Below, one piece after another: positions 12,471-25,030 of a stretch of 64,000 nt of DNA. This stretch comes from Apteryx mantelli (lineage: Eukaryota; Chordata; Aves; Apterygiformes; Apterygidae). The first letter of the stretch is position 1; the number at the start of each line of letters is the position of its first letter. The translations under genes were made by a program, and so were the position numbers. The notes under the pieces are model-generated. The model saw nothing but the letters and a program-made list of their open reading frames with translations. It ran no database searches and was not told where the DNA came from. The stretch lies in NCBI RefSeq assembly GCF_036417845.1, contig NC_089980.1, forward strand, positions 44,700,501-44,764,500, written 5' to 3'.

Positions 12471-15410
12471 ACACCAGCAGAAACTACCTTCCCCCATTGG
12501 TACCTAGTCTCCATGGAGCACTTGCTGCCTCAAGGATGTGGCTTCACTGCTGCTGTCGTCCAAGCCACCTAGGAAACAAGCACACTCAGACACAGTCTGC
12601 TATGCCCCTTGTGCCAGGAGCCTTCCAACTGTCCTTAGCATCTAAAATCAAGTGGGAGACTCTTTTGGCATCCCATAAAAAGCTTTCTAAAAAGGCTCCT
12701 TTAGAAAAGGATCATGGCACTACTTCAAGATGATTCCGCCTTTTTTGTGTTCCATGGCTGAAGACACAGACCTAAGAGTGGCATGTTTTCTCTCAGGAAA
12801 AGCTGGGCTAACATATATGAGATGCTACGCATTCGCAAGGCCTCCAGAAACACTCAGGAGATCTCTACAGAACTCCCTGAGTTCCTTGCTTTATAAGGAA
12901 CATGGGTCTCTGAGGCACTGAATTATTGTTCAAAAAGTATTTTTGGTGGAAAAAGAGGAGCACTGTTAGCAAACATTACACAGATCACATTTTGTAGCAT
13001 GTCTAATGGAACAATGCCAGGATTTGGTCCATGCAAGCTTATTTCTTGTCTCTCCCTCAATGAAGAGGTCAGCCTGATATCACCCTTGGTTTTCCCTGGA
13101 TAGAAAGGCTTCCTTTTCCATCCTTCCCACAGGTCTTGTGCTCTTCTATTCCCAGGCACATGGGAAGCCCAATCTGGGCTTTTTTGAGATGGTGACTGCA
13201 GATTATTTTGCAAATGCTTCTTTGCAGTGTTATCATTGCTTTATTTTCCATGGGGTAAATCCCATAAACCTCTTCTAGTAAGAAAGGCATAGCCCAAGCT
13301 ATGCCAACCCTCTCAAGACTCCAGGATATCAAGAATAATTCACATACCTCAAAACACTCAACTAGATTCATCAGGACAGCAACAATATATTTTTAGGACA
13401 TCAGACTGCATCATCTATGGCCTTATTATAATTTCCCTCTGCCCAGGGTTGGGGTTCTAGAAGAAAGGCAGCCATGGCCCCCAGGACAGGGGAAATGGAG
13501 GAGTGGTATGTTCTCACTTTTCAAGTGATTAGTGCTAAGGTAGCACATGCTAACCTTGGAAGCAACCAGTATCAAAAAGCTGCCTGGATCAAGTTGTATG
13601 AGCACTTTAATCACTATATGGTCTGAGAAACCTCCTGGCCACATATATGATTCTGAGTTAGAAAAATAAAACTAGCCCAGCCACTCACCATATTCAGAGG
13701 TCTCCTGTATCAGTACATCAAATGGCAAGGGAAAAAGGCAGAAAAGTGAGTGAGATGTGTTATGGCCTAGGCAGGGATCAGAGAAATGTCTTACTGAGAA
13801 GTCAGCAGACTGCTACTCGGAAGATAGGTGCTTCATTCCCAGATGCCTTGTATGACACTGAGACACGAATTTCCTCTGTGACACATAGGAAACAATTTCA
13901 ACTGCCTGCGCTCAATTCCCACCCTGGGAAGGGAGCAGCTGATGTCTCTGTTCCAGTCGACTCCTGCAAGGATCAGCCCCACGAGTGTGTGGGTGTTTGC
14001 CAAGATGCTTCTCCATGGGGACCAGCTATTGATGCCTCTAGAGAGTGACATCCAAACATGCTGTGGCACCCAGTGTCTAATGAGAAAACAGGCTGTGATG
14101 TATAAGCCTTTGCTCTATTTATCTTTTAAAACAGACACTATGCCATGTCTAATTCTGCTGGGACTAGCATGATTAACGTGATAGATACAGCAGGGAAGTG
14201 ATGGGTGGGCTAGTGCCTGCAGTTTCTCTGACAGTAATTTGGAGGGATTCTGTTGCTGGCAGGCAGTTGTAACCCCAATAAACAGAGGTGTTAAGTGATG
14301 CAGGTGGGACTCTCTCAACCCCCTTTTCACTTCTGATGGTGAACATGAACAGCCTGCCAAACCTAGACTTTTTCCCCTGCTAGGCTCCAAATGTTGGGTT
14401 GTGTGAGATAAAAAGCACTACAGAAAGATATGCTCTAGGTACCTTTCAAATATTTCTCAGTGAAACTCATGTTTCTCAGAGACTCAGCAAAGAATACCTC
14501 CCTTATCAAGAATGGTATCGGCATACTCCCTGAGCCATCCTACTTCACTCCTGTGGGGCCGGTTAAATGCCCACTCAGCTGACAAACTGCATGTTATAAA
14601 TTCTGAGGCTGACTCCCAGGCATTCAGCTGAGCACCCTCCGCGACCTGGCCACCCCCCTGCCAGCACCCAGACAGCCCTTTCTTAATTTTGTTCCACCTT
14701 GCTATGAAACAAAGAGAAACACATTCATAAAACCAGAGGCACCCATGTGGGAGTGAGCACTTTTGCTGGGCACAGTGTTGAGTGGGGAAGTTAAGGAAGA
14801 GCACTCAAAGAAAGTACAAAGCTGCTGCAAGAGAAACCACCAGCGCAGATCCTCTGCTAGAGAAAATTGAGGTGGCCTCATTGACTTCGCCTGCCCTGGC
14901 TGGGTTACGCCTCCTGGGCCGTGTTTCCTGAAATAGGGATACACATGTCTGGCTCAGTGAGAGCAGGCTGTCCTAGCAGTGTTTAGAAGCTATGCAAGTG
15001 GAAAGCATTTTTACATAGGCTAATTTGACATGTAGCATTTCAGGAACTTACAATTTATTCCATTCACATTTCTTGCCAGAGACAGTGTCTTTATTTTTAT
15101 GGTTTGTGAAAAAAAAGCCAAGAAGAAAGAAAAAAAAAGAACACTGAGCAAATAATAACATGTGTGGGTGGGTGGGTGTGTAATACACCAACCACAGGGC
15201 TACAACAACATTTGGTCCCATTGACCTTTCTGCTTGAATTAAGGTAATTACTCCAGTTACTGACAATAGTCTGCTGTGTCACATTTGTGGATTGGCCCAT
15301 AGAGAGGAACATGACAAAGACTTTATGATCTGACACATGCAAGTGACTTCAAACCTGATCCAAATCTGAAGGACAGACTCTCCTTGAATTTAGAATGATT
15401 AAACCCAAAG

Positions 15411-15477
15411 ATAGGTAGATAGATAGATAGATAGGAAGGAAGGAAGGAAGGAAGGAAGGAAGGAAGGAAGGAAGGAA
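15411..15477 (+). repeat. Compound (GATA)n(GGAA)n microsatellite
   Basis: About six GATA units (15411-15434, one variant GGTA) run straight into about eleven perfect GGAA units (15435-15477). Confidence 0.97.
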
Positions 15478-16594
15478 AAGATAGCTCTATTTATGTTAAA
15501 ATAGTTCTAGTCAGGAAATTTCTGCTATAATTTATTTCCAAGGGAAACAGACTTTCTAGAAACATCAAAGCTGTTTGCTTCCTACGGCATTTTATTTTTC
15601 TTAGCTTTCTACTAGGAAAATCAAAACCATATATTTTGAATCAGGTAAGTCAGTGTGAATGACTATATGTTACACTGCTGACCTGACCCAAAATATTTTC
15701 TTTCAAGTTTATTGCATATTGTGATACACAGTCTCATAAGAGCTGTAGTTTGCATTTGTACCCCATAATACAACAGTCTTCTGGCTCATAAGAGCAAATG
15801 CTGAAGCAACTACCTCATGAAATAGAAATTTGATTTTCATTCTGTTTTCCTGGTGCATAGCAGCAGACACACAAGGGTAATATTTTCTTAGCTCAAGTTA
15901 TAGGGCAGATTTGCTATTATTGAAAACAAATGATGTCTCTGACCTGGAGATCTCATAATCTACATATTTACACAGTGTTGGGTACCATTAAATGAGTCTT
16001 AGAAACTTCTGCTGCTTGAGGTTAAATGCTGCAACCATGCACTATTTCTGTTTACAAAGGTAGAAGCGGCTAGTTGCTGCTGCTAACATTCATTTTCTGT
16101 CTCTAACAAATGAAACACCTAGGGTGACCCACAGAAGAACACTTCGTACCTCAGGTCATAAAGCTTGTGTCACAACGTGATCATATTAAAGCAGATGATA
16201 GTTCCAAGTAGAAGAAGGAGCTGGAACAAGACCTACACATCTGAGGGTGAGAAAGGGAGAAAGGATGGCCACTCTGAGCAGGCAGGGAGAAGATCGGTAG
16301 TAAATAAAGGAGGCAGTATTTGTGCCTTCTTCATAGTGTTTTCCTATTATTAGCCTTATCAGCCATATTCTCAGCCAAGGGATATCAGTGGGACAGACTT
16401 TCAGCTGGTATAAAGCGGTGCAGCTCCATGGGACAAGCCTTGGCTTAGCCACACAAGAGTCACAGAAACCAGCAAATGAGGCCTTCCCTGTGGCTGGAGT
16501 AATCAGACATAGCTATTCCTGCAAGACATTTGGCCTAACCTGTTACTAAGTGCCCCCTGCCTTTCCAGTCAATCTAAGACAAGCTAAAAGACCA

Positions 16595-16660
16595 GATATC
16601 TAGTCTAAACTGGTAAATCCATGCAGTTGCACTGATTTACATCAGCTGACTGTCTGCTCC
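16595..16660 (+). repeat. Half of the same palindromic MITE-like repeat
   Basis: 'ccatgcagttgcactgattt' and 'acatcagctgac' match the right arm of the 'gctgatttacaccagctgagg' palindrome. The left arm is not recognisable. Confidence 0.45.
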
Positions 16661-18631
16661 TTGAAAACACATTCTGAAAATCCCTGTGGGGCTCTCATTT
16701 TCCTGGTGGTTCTGGAAGTCCCACGTAAGTCCAGAAGAAAACAAGCCTCTCATGCTGCAAAACTGCCTGCAGTTTTCCCTCTCAGCACCACCAGGCTGAG
16801 CACAACAAGCAGAAGAATCCAACAAAACAAAGCCAAACAGCTTCCCACTGTTATTTTAAGCAGGGAGAGGGGACAGCAAGAGAATGAACTGCTCTGCGTA
16901 AGCTGGGAAATCATTTAGTTTGGGCTGATGGCCTCCTGTGGCTGTGGTTTCCACAATGTCTCTGTATTCTATCTGTGTCAAGATGGAACCAGCGTCCTGA
17001 AATAGACCGAGCAAGCGAGACAGGAGCTATTTTAATACCTGGAGCTTGTTCCTTTTACGCTTTGTTGAGTGAGGGGAGAGAGCAGAAGAGTGGAGACAAC
17101 AAGCCAGGATGATGTTATTTTAACACATGCAACAGGGCTGTCAGAACGTAGCAGTTTGCCTGTCTTAGCACACACCCCCATCCGCCCCATTGCTACTACG
17201 TGCAAGGATGCACAGACTGAGCTAGCGCCCATGTAAACCAGAATTAGCCTCAGTTGTGTATGCACACGCACACATCTTATTGGAAAAGTTTCACAGTTTC
17301 CTTCATGTCTCACCAAGAGGAAAGAGTGAGTTAATGTCTCCAGATGGGTGTGCACAAGGCATGATGGATGATCTGACAAAAAGAGAGATGGACCTTCATG
17401 ACCCAAGACACACACAAATCACACTCCCACCATGCCACTATAAGAAGACAGCCATCGCAGTTCTGTTCAGAAGAGAAGGGCTTCCTCCTCCCAGCATCAT
17501 ATGTTGCAAAGCTGGGAAGGGTGATAGGACAGTAGGCAAAACAGTCTCCAGAATACTAGGTGCTTTATAGCATTCACTGCAGGAGTTTTGATACTGTCTG
17601 GTACTGTGTGATAAGAGGGTAGACTTTCAGAGACTTCATCCACTGAAGCAATACAGACCAGTCCTTTCCCCAGGCCTGTCTGGATCCTGGTTTCATAACA
17701 ATTCAGACCACAACTTCCCCTTAGCTCTCCAAAACACAAGTTTTACAGCAATAAATAAATAGTATGTCTTGAAAATGTTCTTTCAAGCACATTGCCAGTG
17801 TTATCTGAGGTCCTTTCAAATCTCAGCACAGGAGAAGGGTTTAACATTTGCACCTGGCATCTGCATTTCTGTACAGGAGGATGATATTTAATTTACCTTG
17901 GTGTCTTGTTCATGGTGCATGATGCTGAGGGCTCAGCCCCTCCATGACCACGTAGAACTGCCCAAGTTATGTCAGTTTGTGTTGGTCCCGTGTGGGCTGA
18001 TACAATCCAATAAAACAGCACAACAGCCATACCCCTGACTCATTGCAGCTCTCCTTTCTTCAGTGGAAGACAGCAGAGTCATATAGCACCTAGCTTGGTC
18101 TCTAGTTTTGTCAGAGAACAGCTTGCTCCAAGGATCCTCAGGAGCAGATGAAACCCCTCTGGCAGTCTTTTGCTATTGCTAGAGTCATAGAGGAATATCT
18201 TATTCTACACAGCTGCTATTCCAGTATCTGGATTCCTCTTTGTCTTGCCCACACTCTGTATTGAACTAATGTCTGAGCCCCATGTGATACCTCTATATTA
18301 CAGCAAATCAACTCAAAAACGTAAGTGTGCCGCTGCGCTGCTTCTTTCAAGGTTAACTCTATTTCTTTGCCCTTGCAACCAAGCCTCTCCAACACAGTCA
18401 GCCAGTGAGGTCATTTTCTCTATCAGATGGAAAGAGCTAAAACGTGACACAGGAGATCTCAGCTCTATTGGCTGCTTATCTCAGTACCTGCGGCCAAAAC
18501 AGAACGCTTACTCAGGCTGCCAAATAAAAATACCTCTTGTGGGCACATTCCTCACAGAGTACATGAGAGAGAGAGAGCTGAGGAGACAGGGAGGGGAGCA
18601 AGTCAGCAATCAGACTGAAATAGGAGGAGGA

Positions 18632-18694
18632 ATAGATAGATAGATAGATAGATACATGCATACATACATACATAAATACATACATACATACATA
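18632..18694 (+). repeat. Compound (GATA)n(CATA)n microsatellite
   Basis: GATA units (18632-18653) run into CATA units (18654-18694) with one AATA and one TGCA variant. Confidence 0.95.
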
Positions 18695-18869
18695 CTACCT
18701 AAAAACGGAAAAGACAGTAGGAAAGAAAAAAAACACATACAAAGATCTATGAAGACAGAGAGAAGGAGACAAGTGGCACAGAGGGCATAGTTGTTTCATC
18801 AGCAATAAATGTCATGGCAGACAACACAACTGTATGATAGAGAAATTTCTTAGGCATGCTCAGCGAAAT

Positions 18870-18925
18870 CCTAGTCCTGTTGAAGCCCATGGCCAAAATC
18901 CCATTGACTTCAGTAATGCCAAGAC
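18870..18925 (+). repeat. Fragment of 'cccattgacttca' reptile repeat
   Basis: 'gttgaagcccatggccaaaa' and 'tcccattgacttcagtaatg' resemble the recurrent 'ttgaagtcaatggcaaaact cccattgacttcaa' repeat of reptile genomes. Confidence 0.45.
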
Positions 18926-20325
18926 AAATGTAGCTGCCCTGTGTCTCCCACCAGCCATTTCTGGACCCTCAACCTGGAACTTGATCCTGCTTCTCCAGTT
19001 TCGCCCATCACACTGCCAAAACCAGACCCCAAAGAGGTAAGCAGGGAATAGCAATGCATAAACATCCAGTTTGTGTTCTTTCCATTTTCCCTGGGTGGTG
19101 ACAAGCAAAGCAGGCAGCTAAGAGCAGAATTCAGCCCCTGTAGTCTATCACTCTTCAGAATGGTATTTAGCCCCACCAAGATTTCCCTTTCAGTGTCACT
19201 TCATCTTGTCTCTGTAGGGAAAAGGAGTTACCTCCTAATTACTACAAAGGGTGGCTATGTGGATTCAGTTAACTCAGACCCTTATCCAAAACCACTAAAA
19301 AGACTTCCACTGCTTTTGGAAAGCAAAATGTACAGTGACACTGGACTGCTAAAGAGTGGCAGACACACTGAAGCCAGCAGAGCCAGCTCTCACTACAGAA
19401 AAAGTGCTCTGAGAGCTTGTTCTGGCTTATTTCTCACTGTGATGTGATTACATACTGATCACAGCTATGCAACATGGCAAGGCATGAAACTTTCAAAGTG
19501 GAAAAACCTCTTCTCAGTACAGAGCCACCATAGGACACACTGCCCTGAGTACAGCTGAGTTTTCTGTCTTTCTTCCCTGGCTTCCCACACTATATCCAGT
19601 TAAGTTCAAGGTCAGAGTCATTAAAGTCAAGGTTTCCCACAGCAAGGGCCAGGACAACTGAAGGACCGACTATCACTTGAGATGAACATCATGGCTGACA
19701 GCTCAACTTCTCCAGCATTTGGGAAATCTCAGCTGCAAGACTGACCTTCCTCCTGTGATCTGGAAAATAGCCAGGCTCACACATGGCATGATCGTTGGCA
19801 AAATGCTCACTACTCCAAGTGGGAGGGAATTTCTTCAGTGGACCTTCCTCATCCTTCAAAGATACAAACCAAAAATGAAATAAAAAATAAACCCCCAAAA
19901 CTTCATCACAGCAATGCATTCCACCTTTCCTCTGAGAATAACCATAGATGTTTCTCATGCTGCTCAGGTGTTCAGAAAACGGGTGATGAAGGAATTGTAA
20001 GGATCTCTGCACAGAGCTAGCTTAAAGCTTCTCAGCACAGTAGGAATTTTTTTTTTTCCTCTAGAAAAAACTTCTGGGATAAACAGGTGGGAGCAGTCAA
20101 CTTGGCTGCTCCTTCTGCATCTGAAGTGGGGAGAAAGCATACTCTCCACTTCCTCTCAAAAACAGCCCACCCCAGCACCCCAAATCTATCTTCAGCAGCA
20201 GTGAACAGCTTGGCTTTTTTGCGATGTGGCATTGGCAAAGTAGGCAATGGGTTTCAACAGGCAATAGCTTCCGGGAAACCAGCAGCCATAAGCAGTTGTC
20301 TGCTTGTCTATGTCTAGAGTGAGTC

Positions 20326-20454
20326 GGAGAGGAGAGGAGAGGAGAGGAGAGGAGAGGAGAGGAGAGGAGAGGAGAGGAGAGGAGAGGAGAGGAGAGGAGA
20401 GGAGAGGAGAGGAGAGGAGAGGAGAGGAGAGGAGAGGAGAGGAGAGGAGAGGAG
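20326..20454 (+). repeat. (GGAGA)25 perfect pentanucleotide array
   Basis: Twenty-five uninterrupted copies of GGAGA (20326-20450) followed by GGAG. Every base of the array on this strand is a purine. The perfection implies recent expansion. The open minus-strand frame of repeating Leu-Leu-Ser-Ser-Pro is an artefact of it. Confidence 0.98.
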
Positions 20455-20925
20455 GCTCTATGACCAATGCAAGGCTTTTGTAATTAAATTTTCTTAGGAG
20501 AGCATGAGTTCCAGGAAGTGCCCTAGGCAGCATATGTTGAGGCATGCAGGGGAACCATGCTTGTGAGGAAAGCAAGCATTCGTGATGCATATTGGCATGT
20601 CCAGCTTCAACATCTGCTCACTTACAACAGCTCCAACTCTGTTAGGGGTGAAGGTGGCCCCTTGCCTTTACGCAGCTTTGGGTCTGCCCCATGCAATCCA
20701 ATCTCTGGATGTGAAGGACCGATTTACACCCCTGTGGCTCTGGCCCTTGGTTTCAGTGGATCTGCATGCACTCACACCCCGTGATCCATTGACTCAAATG
20801 CTGCCACGAACATAAGCAGCATAAACATTGCCTAATCACGAACAACTATCACCTTGTGAGGCACATGTGCTCAGAACCAGGTGCGTGTCACTTTGGTAAC
20901 ATTGGAGGATATTACTCTGACTTGG

Positions 20926-20978
20926 CTATAAAAGGAAGGAGGGAGGTGGGACCTGGGAGAGACACAGCACCACAGCAG
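20926..20978 (+). promoter_or_regulatory. Candidate TATA-box promoter and short first exon
   Basis: 'ggctataaaaggaagg' carries a consensus TATA box (20927-20934). An inverted CCAAT (ATTGG, 20901-20905) and an E-box CACATGTG (20862-20869) lie upstream. About 50 bases downstream 'cacagcag|gtactgg' could be a 5' splice site (20978/20979). No coding sequence follows, so any transcript would be non-coding or the match is chance. Confidence 0.25.
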
Positions 20979-23900
20979 GTACTGGAAATTGTTCTTGGCT
21001 CCTAGCAGCATTGTTTGATCTGTTCAGCGTGTCATGTGCCAGCCAGCCGCCTCTCTACGTGTGTTTAGGCAGCTCTTGCATGTCTGAATTCTCCTGGTGA
21101 GCTGGTTGTTTTAACTCCTTCAGCTGTCTTGACCTCCAGGAGGAAGGCAGTATTAGAAGCAGCAGAATGAAACCCAGGAGGGCTGGAAAGGAGCATGGAG
21201 CTTGTGTTAAGATGCTTTTTGCAGTGGTCTTTGTACTGAAGGCACAGAATACAGGTGAACTGGTGAGTTTGGTGAGACCCTCAAATTAAAGGTGCTCAGC
21301 ACTATTGCTGTTGACAAAAAACATTCAAGTCCTGGGAAGTGTTTCCTAACATGTCCTTGATGTAAAATTAACAAGGGCAACCAATGCTTTCTCAAGCTTT
21401 GAAATCCTGCCATGGGAACCTGTAGCACAGGTTGAAGAGTCAAAGACAAAAGCAGGATATAGCACAAACTGGTATCAAGAGAATAACTGGAAGGGAGAGC
21501 TTTGTGGGCTTACCAGGCCATACATCTTCAGTTGCATGTACCCTTCATAAAACCAAATTCTAAACCTAAAAACCTGGAAAAGTGACATGTTCAGTGGAGC
21601 TTATGGTGAGTATATCACCCTGAACCATATGCCTATGACCCCCTCCCCTCCCTCCCGTGCCTTACCTTGCTGTCACTCAACAGTTGTTAGAGTAAGTCTC
21701 CGCATTAGTGTTGTAGGTCTCCCTTAAAACAGGCTCACATGGACACGCACACAGTGCATTGCTCAAGGGGCCTTTTTCTAGACCTTCTGCCTCTCTGTGA
21801 GTCCTTACATTATAAATCTTCACTAACAGATCTGAGACAGGTTTAGGTGTGAAAACCTATACTCTGTCAACCTGTCATATGCTGAAGCCATTATACCAGC
21901 AACTCCTCTCTCTGTTTGCCCCTTTTGCTGTACTGGTCCAAACTCTCATGTCAGTGGTAGAGATCCAGAGTCATTCCTCAGAGGTTATTCCAGCCTGTCA
22001 ACAGCTTTGCTGAGATCTGAATGAACCCTGCTATTTCTGATCTCTACATCTGGATGACAAGCTGGTTGCAAGGTGGACTGCGACATCTCACGCTTCAGGA
22101 ATTGCACTTGTGTTTGCCATGTTCCAGGCCTGAAGAGACCAAGCTGGCATCCTGGGAATTTCAAACAACATCAGTTCAGACTTCTTTGTTCCATTCCCTC
22201 CTGGCTTCTTCCGTGTGGGTGATTTGTTGCCCTTTCATGCAGTTCAACAAAAGCAAGGGCACAATCCTGATCACTAAAAATGAGCTGGGAAAATCCCGCA
22301 GAGAATGGGAAATAAAGAAGGGGTGGGGACGTCCTTCCACTCAGCAAACAGGCCTGAGGTCATCTGATCACACAGTGCCTGGAGAACATCCATAGTATGG
22401 GAAAACCATTCCAGACCATTTCACTGGTAAAACTGCAACACATTTCCACTAGTGTTTTCACAAGTTAAATGTCTTTTTGCCTTGCTGCCAAGTAAGCTGT
22501 TCCCATCCAGGGTGCCCCTGGACTTGGGGGAGTCACACTGATGAACGAATAACAACAGTGAGAGCAGAATCAGGCTGTAGTTTTCCAGCAGTGGTGAAGA
22601 GAGCAGCCTTTTGCCTTTCACCATCTCAACCATGAGTCACGGGGAGCTGGATTCTCCTCCTCACTCATATTATTACTCCATGGGTTTGCTTTGCCAAAAG
22701 GAGGTCAGGCATGCTCCAGGAAAGAATCAAGACCCAGATTAATGATGGAGAAGGTTATGGTCTTGTTTGTCTGAGGCCTACTCTTTCTTCAAGAGAGAAT
22801 GTGTTGGCATATATATTTGGCCTGGAAAGTAAAACGGGAAAGAGGAAGGCAATGACATGTCCTCTAGCCCTCTGCTATGACAACAGTCCTCCACTCATCT
22901 TTGCCTACTCCACAGTTGAATATGCTGCTAATTCTATCCTTGACACAAGTCTCAAGCAGGACTGTCAACACACATTCTTGCCTTGCTTTTCCGGTGTCTG
23001 CCTCTGCCCCAACACATTGGACACTTGCCGGGGGACTCAGAGGCTGGGTCTTGCTTGGTTTCAGTTGAGTTTTTATTATTTTACAGCAGCAGCTGCAAAT
23101 GACAGATAAGCAGCAGCTTGGTCCCCATTTCCCATGACCAGTGAGCACTGCTTGCTCCACTAAGGTGGAAGATTAGTAACTAACCTGCAGTCTGGTAGCA
23201 GTGAAGGAACAGGCCCCACTCCAACCAGCGTCTTCTCAGAGGCAGGCACCAACAGACTCTTGAGGCCTCTGCCACCTCCAGGCCGGCTCAGTCTATCTTT
23301 GGGTCTGCCATCAAAGACACTGTGAAAGCGTTATCCTCCTGGCTCTTTACCCAGCCAGTCTGCAACTCTTGTCCTTGGTCCTGCTTCACATCACTCCTCT
23401 CTGAATGTAAACCCTGGCTGCTACCTACACAGCACAAAGCAGAAGCACTGGCTGCTTTGAGAAGAAAACTCTGCTTCTGTGTCCTCCTGAATTGATTGAC
23501 ATCAGCATGGATATTTTTCTGCCAGCAGAGGCTGGCAGAAAAGGCTGAACTTTCATGGGACTGAAAGCATGCCTGAATTTCATTTTAGGCTCTACACCTG
23601 TGGAACATGCTGCCAGTGTCAGTTCCTTGTAGTTAGGGCTTAGGGACTTCTGAGCCCTACAGAGAAAGGCCCCAGGTGTCTGCTGTAAAGGTATCTACCC
23701 ACATGAAGATGGGGCCCTTCCCAGAAGGCTGTACTGCAAGGTGAAACAAGTCCAGCTGAGCTGATCAGTATGAGCCAGCATCAAACCAGTGAGGGCAAGC
23801 TCACCTGGAAGTGTGGATACTGGAGGACAGAGGAGCACAGCAATGGGAAGACCCTTTTGCATCCAGTCCTCTGTTGTGACAGACAACCATGTCACACAAA

Positions 23901-24829
23901 TGTGCTCAAAAGCACCTATGTAAATCAGACTGTCAGTTGCAGTCTATCAAAACATCCTACTGAAATGGGAACCTGCAGGCCACATAGCCAGCAGCAATGA
24001 GAACAGTGTCAGGGACTATCCCACTGCAGTCACCTTCAGCAACCAAGATGGATTTGTCAGATCAGGCCATTAGCACTGTTCCTGGTAAGTGTCCGGATAA
24101 AATATCTGAAGTATCATATTGGGACTGATTTTACGGTAGATAAATTGCTTTTAAAAATTTGTAGCTTTAAAAACATGAGGAACTTCTGTTCTTTTTAAGC
24201 TTTCACACGCCAATCCTATGTGCTTCCTACAAAAGAGACAAGAACCACTCCCTTGCTCAAACTCTTTCTACTGTCCACATGTCACTTTAAAAAAACAATT
24301 GTTTTTTGCTGGAGGGAGTGGGGGGCAGAATGGTTAAACATCAAGAGCTGAGAATTTATCTAACATATCAAAGTCACTTTAGGCTTGACAAAATTCCCCT
24401 TGTTAATTGGGAGCAGCCTGCAAGGAATTACAAGGCAAAATCAAATATTTGATATGCTTATTCCTATTGTTACACTGCTCTGTTTAACTGCCCTGGCAAA
24501 CCAGCTTTCAGTCATAAATTTCTTCCTTGTGCCAAGCCATCCCAGTAATAGCAAAACATGCGTGTTCCTGAGGTAGCTCAGGTTCCCTGGCCTCCTGTCA
24601 GATACTACTCTTTTTTAACTGTACCTGTGATTGGACAGTGTTTTGAAACAAATGAGTGTTCATACAGGCTACAGCCTGTGAAGAAAACATCTGGCAACCT
24701 GCAGGTCTCTCCTCCACGCTCTGCCAGCACAGTGCACCTCAGACTGAGCCTCCCCGGAGTCCTTGCACTCAGTGGCCAGGCCATGTCTCCCCTGGTGCCT
24801 CTGCAATCTGATCCATTCACAGCCTTCCT
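20979..24829. other. Intergenic DNA, no gene seen
   Basis: Frames up to 132 codons (22711-23109, plus) show no known motif. Nothing else was recognised. Confidence 0.55.
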
Positions 24830-25030
24830 CCCCACACTTCCTCCCTATTCACCCCTACTTTCCTGACTCTTTTAGCCTTGTGGTCCCCACACCTAGCCCT
24901 GTCTGTGTCCCTTCATTCCTGCACAGCAACTCCTTGCCCACTGCTCCATCTCTCCAGCATCTCTTGCCTGGGACTGTCCACCCTTCCTTCCCCACAACCT
25001 CTAGCACTGCTCCAGCTCCAGGCTCACTGC
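24830..25030 (+). repeat. CT-rich low-complexity tract
   Basis: The plus strand is about two-thirds or more C and T, giving a Pro/Ser-rich open frame (24763-25149) without any protein motif. Confidence 0.6.

Larger units (their letters stand above)
6881..15410. other. Intergenic DNA, no gene seen
   Basis: Open frames up to 174 codons (7723-8247, minus) lack any familiar domain. A weak MIR-like phrase 'actgaggcacttaacag' occurs near 9370. Apart from the repeats listed separately, nothing was recognised. Confidence 0.6.
15478..20325. other. Intergenic DNA, no gene seen
   Basis: AT-richer sequence with the repeat fragments and microsatellites listed separately. No exon, RNA gene or intact transposon was recognised. 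Confidence 0.55.

Noticed and set aside
20192..20590. 132-codon minus-strand frame with repeating Leu-Leu-Ser-Ser-Pro
   Set aside because: It is a translation of the GGAGA microsatellite and its flanks, not a protein.
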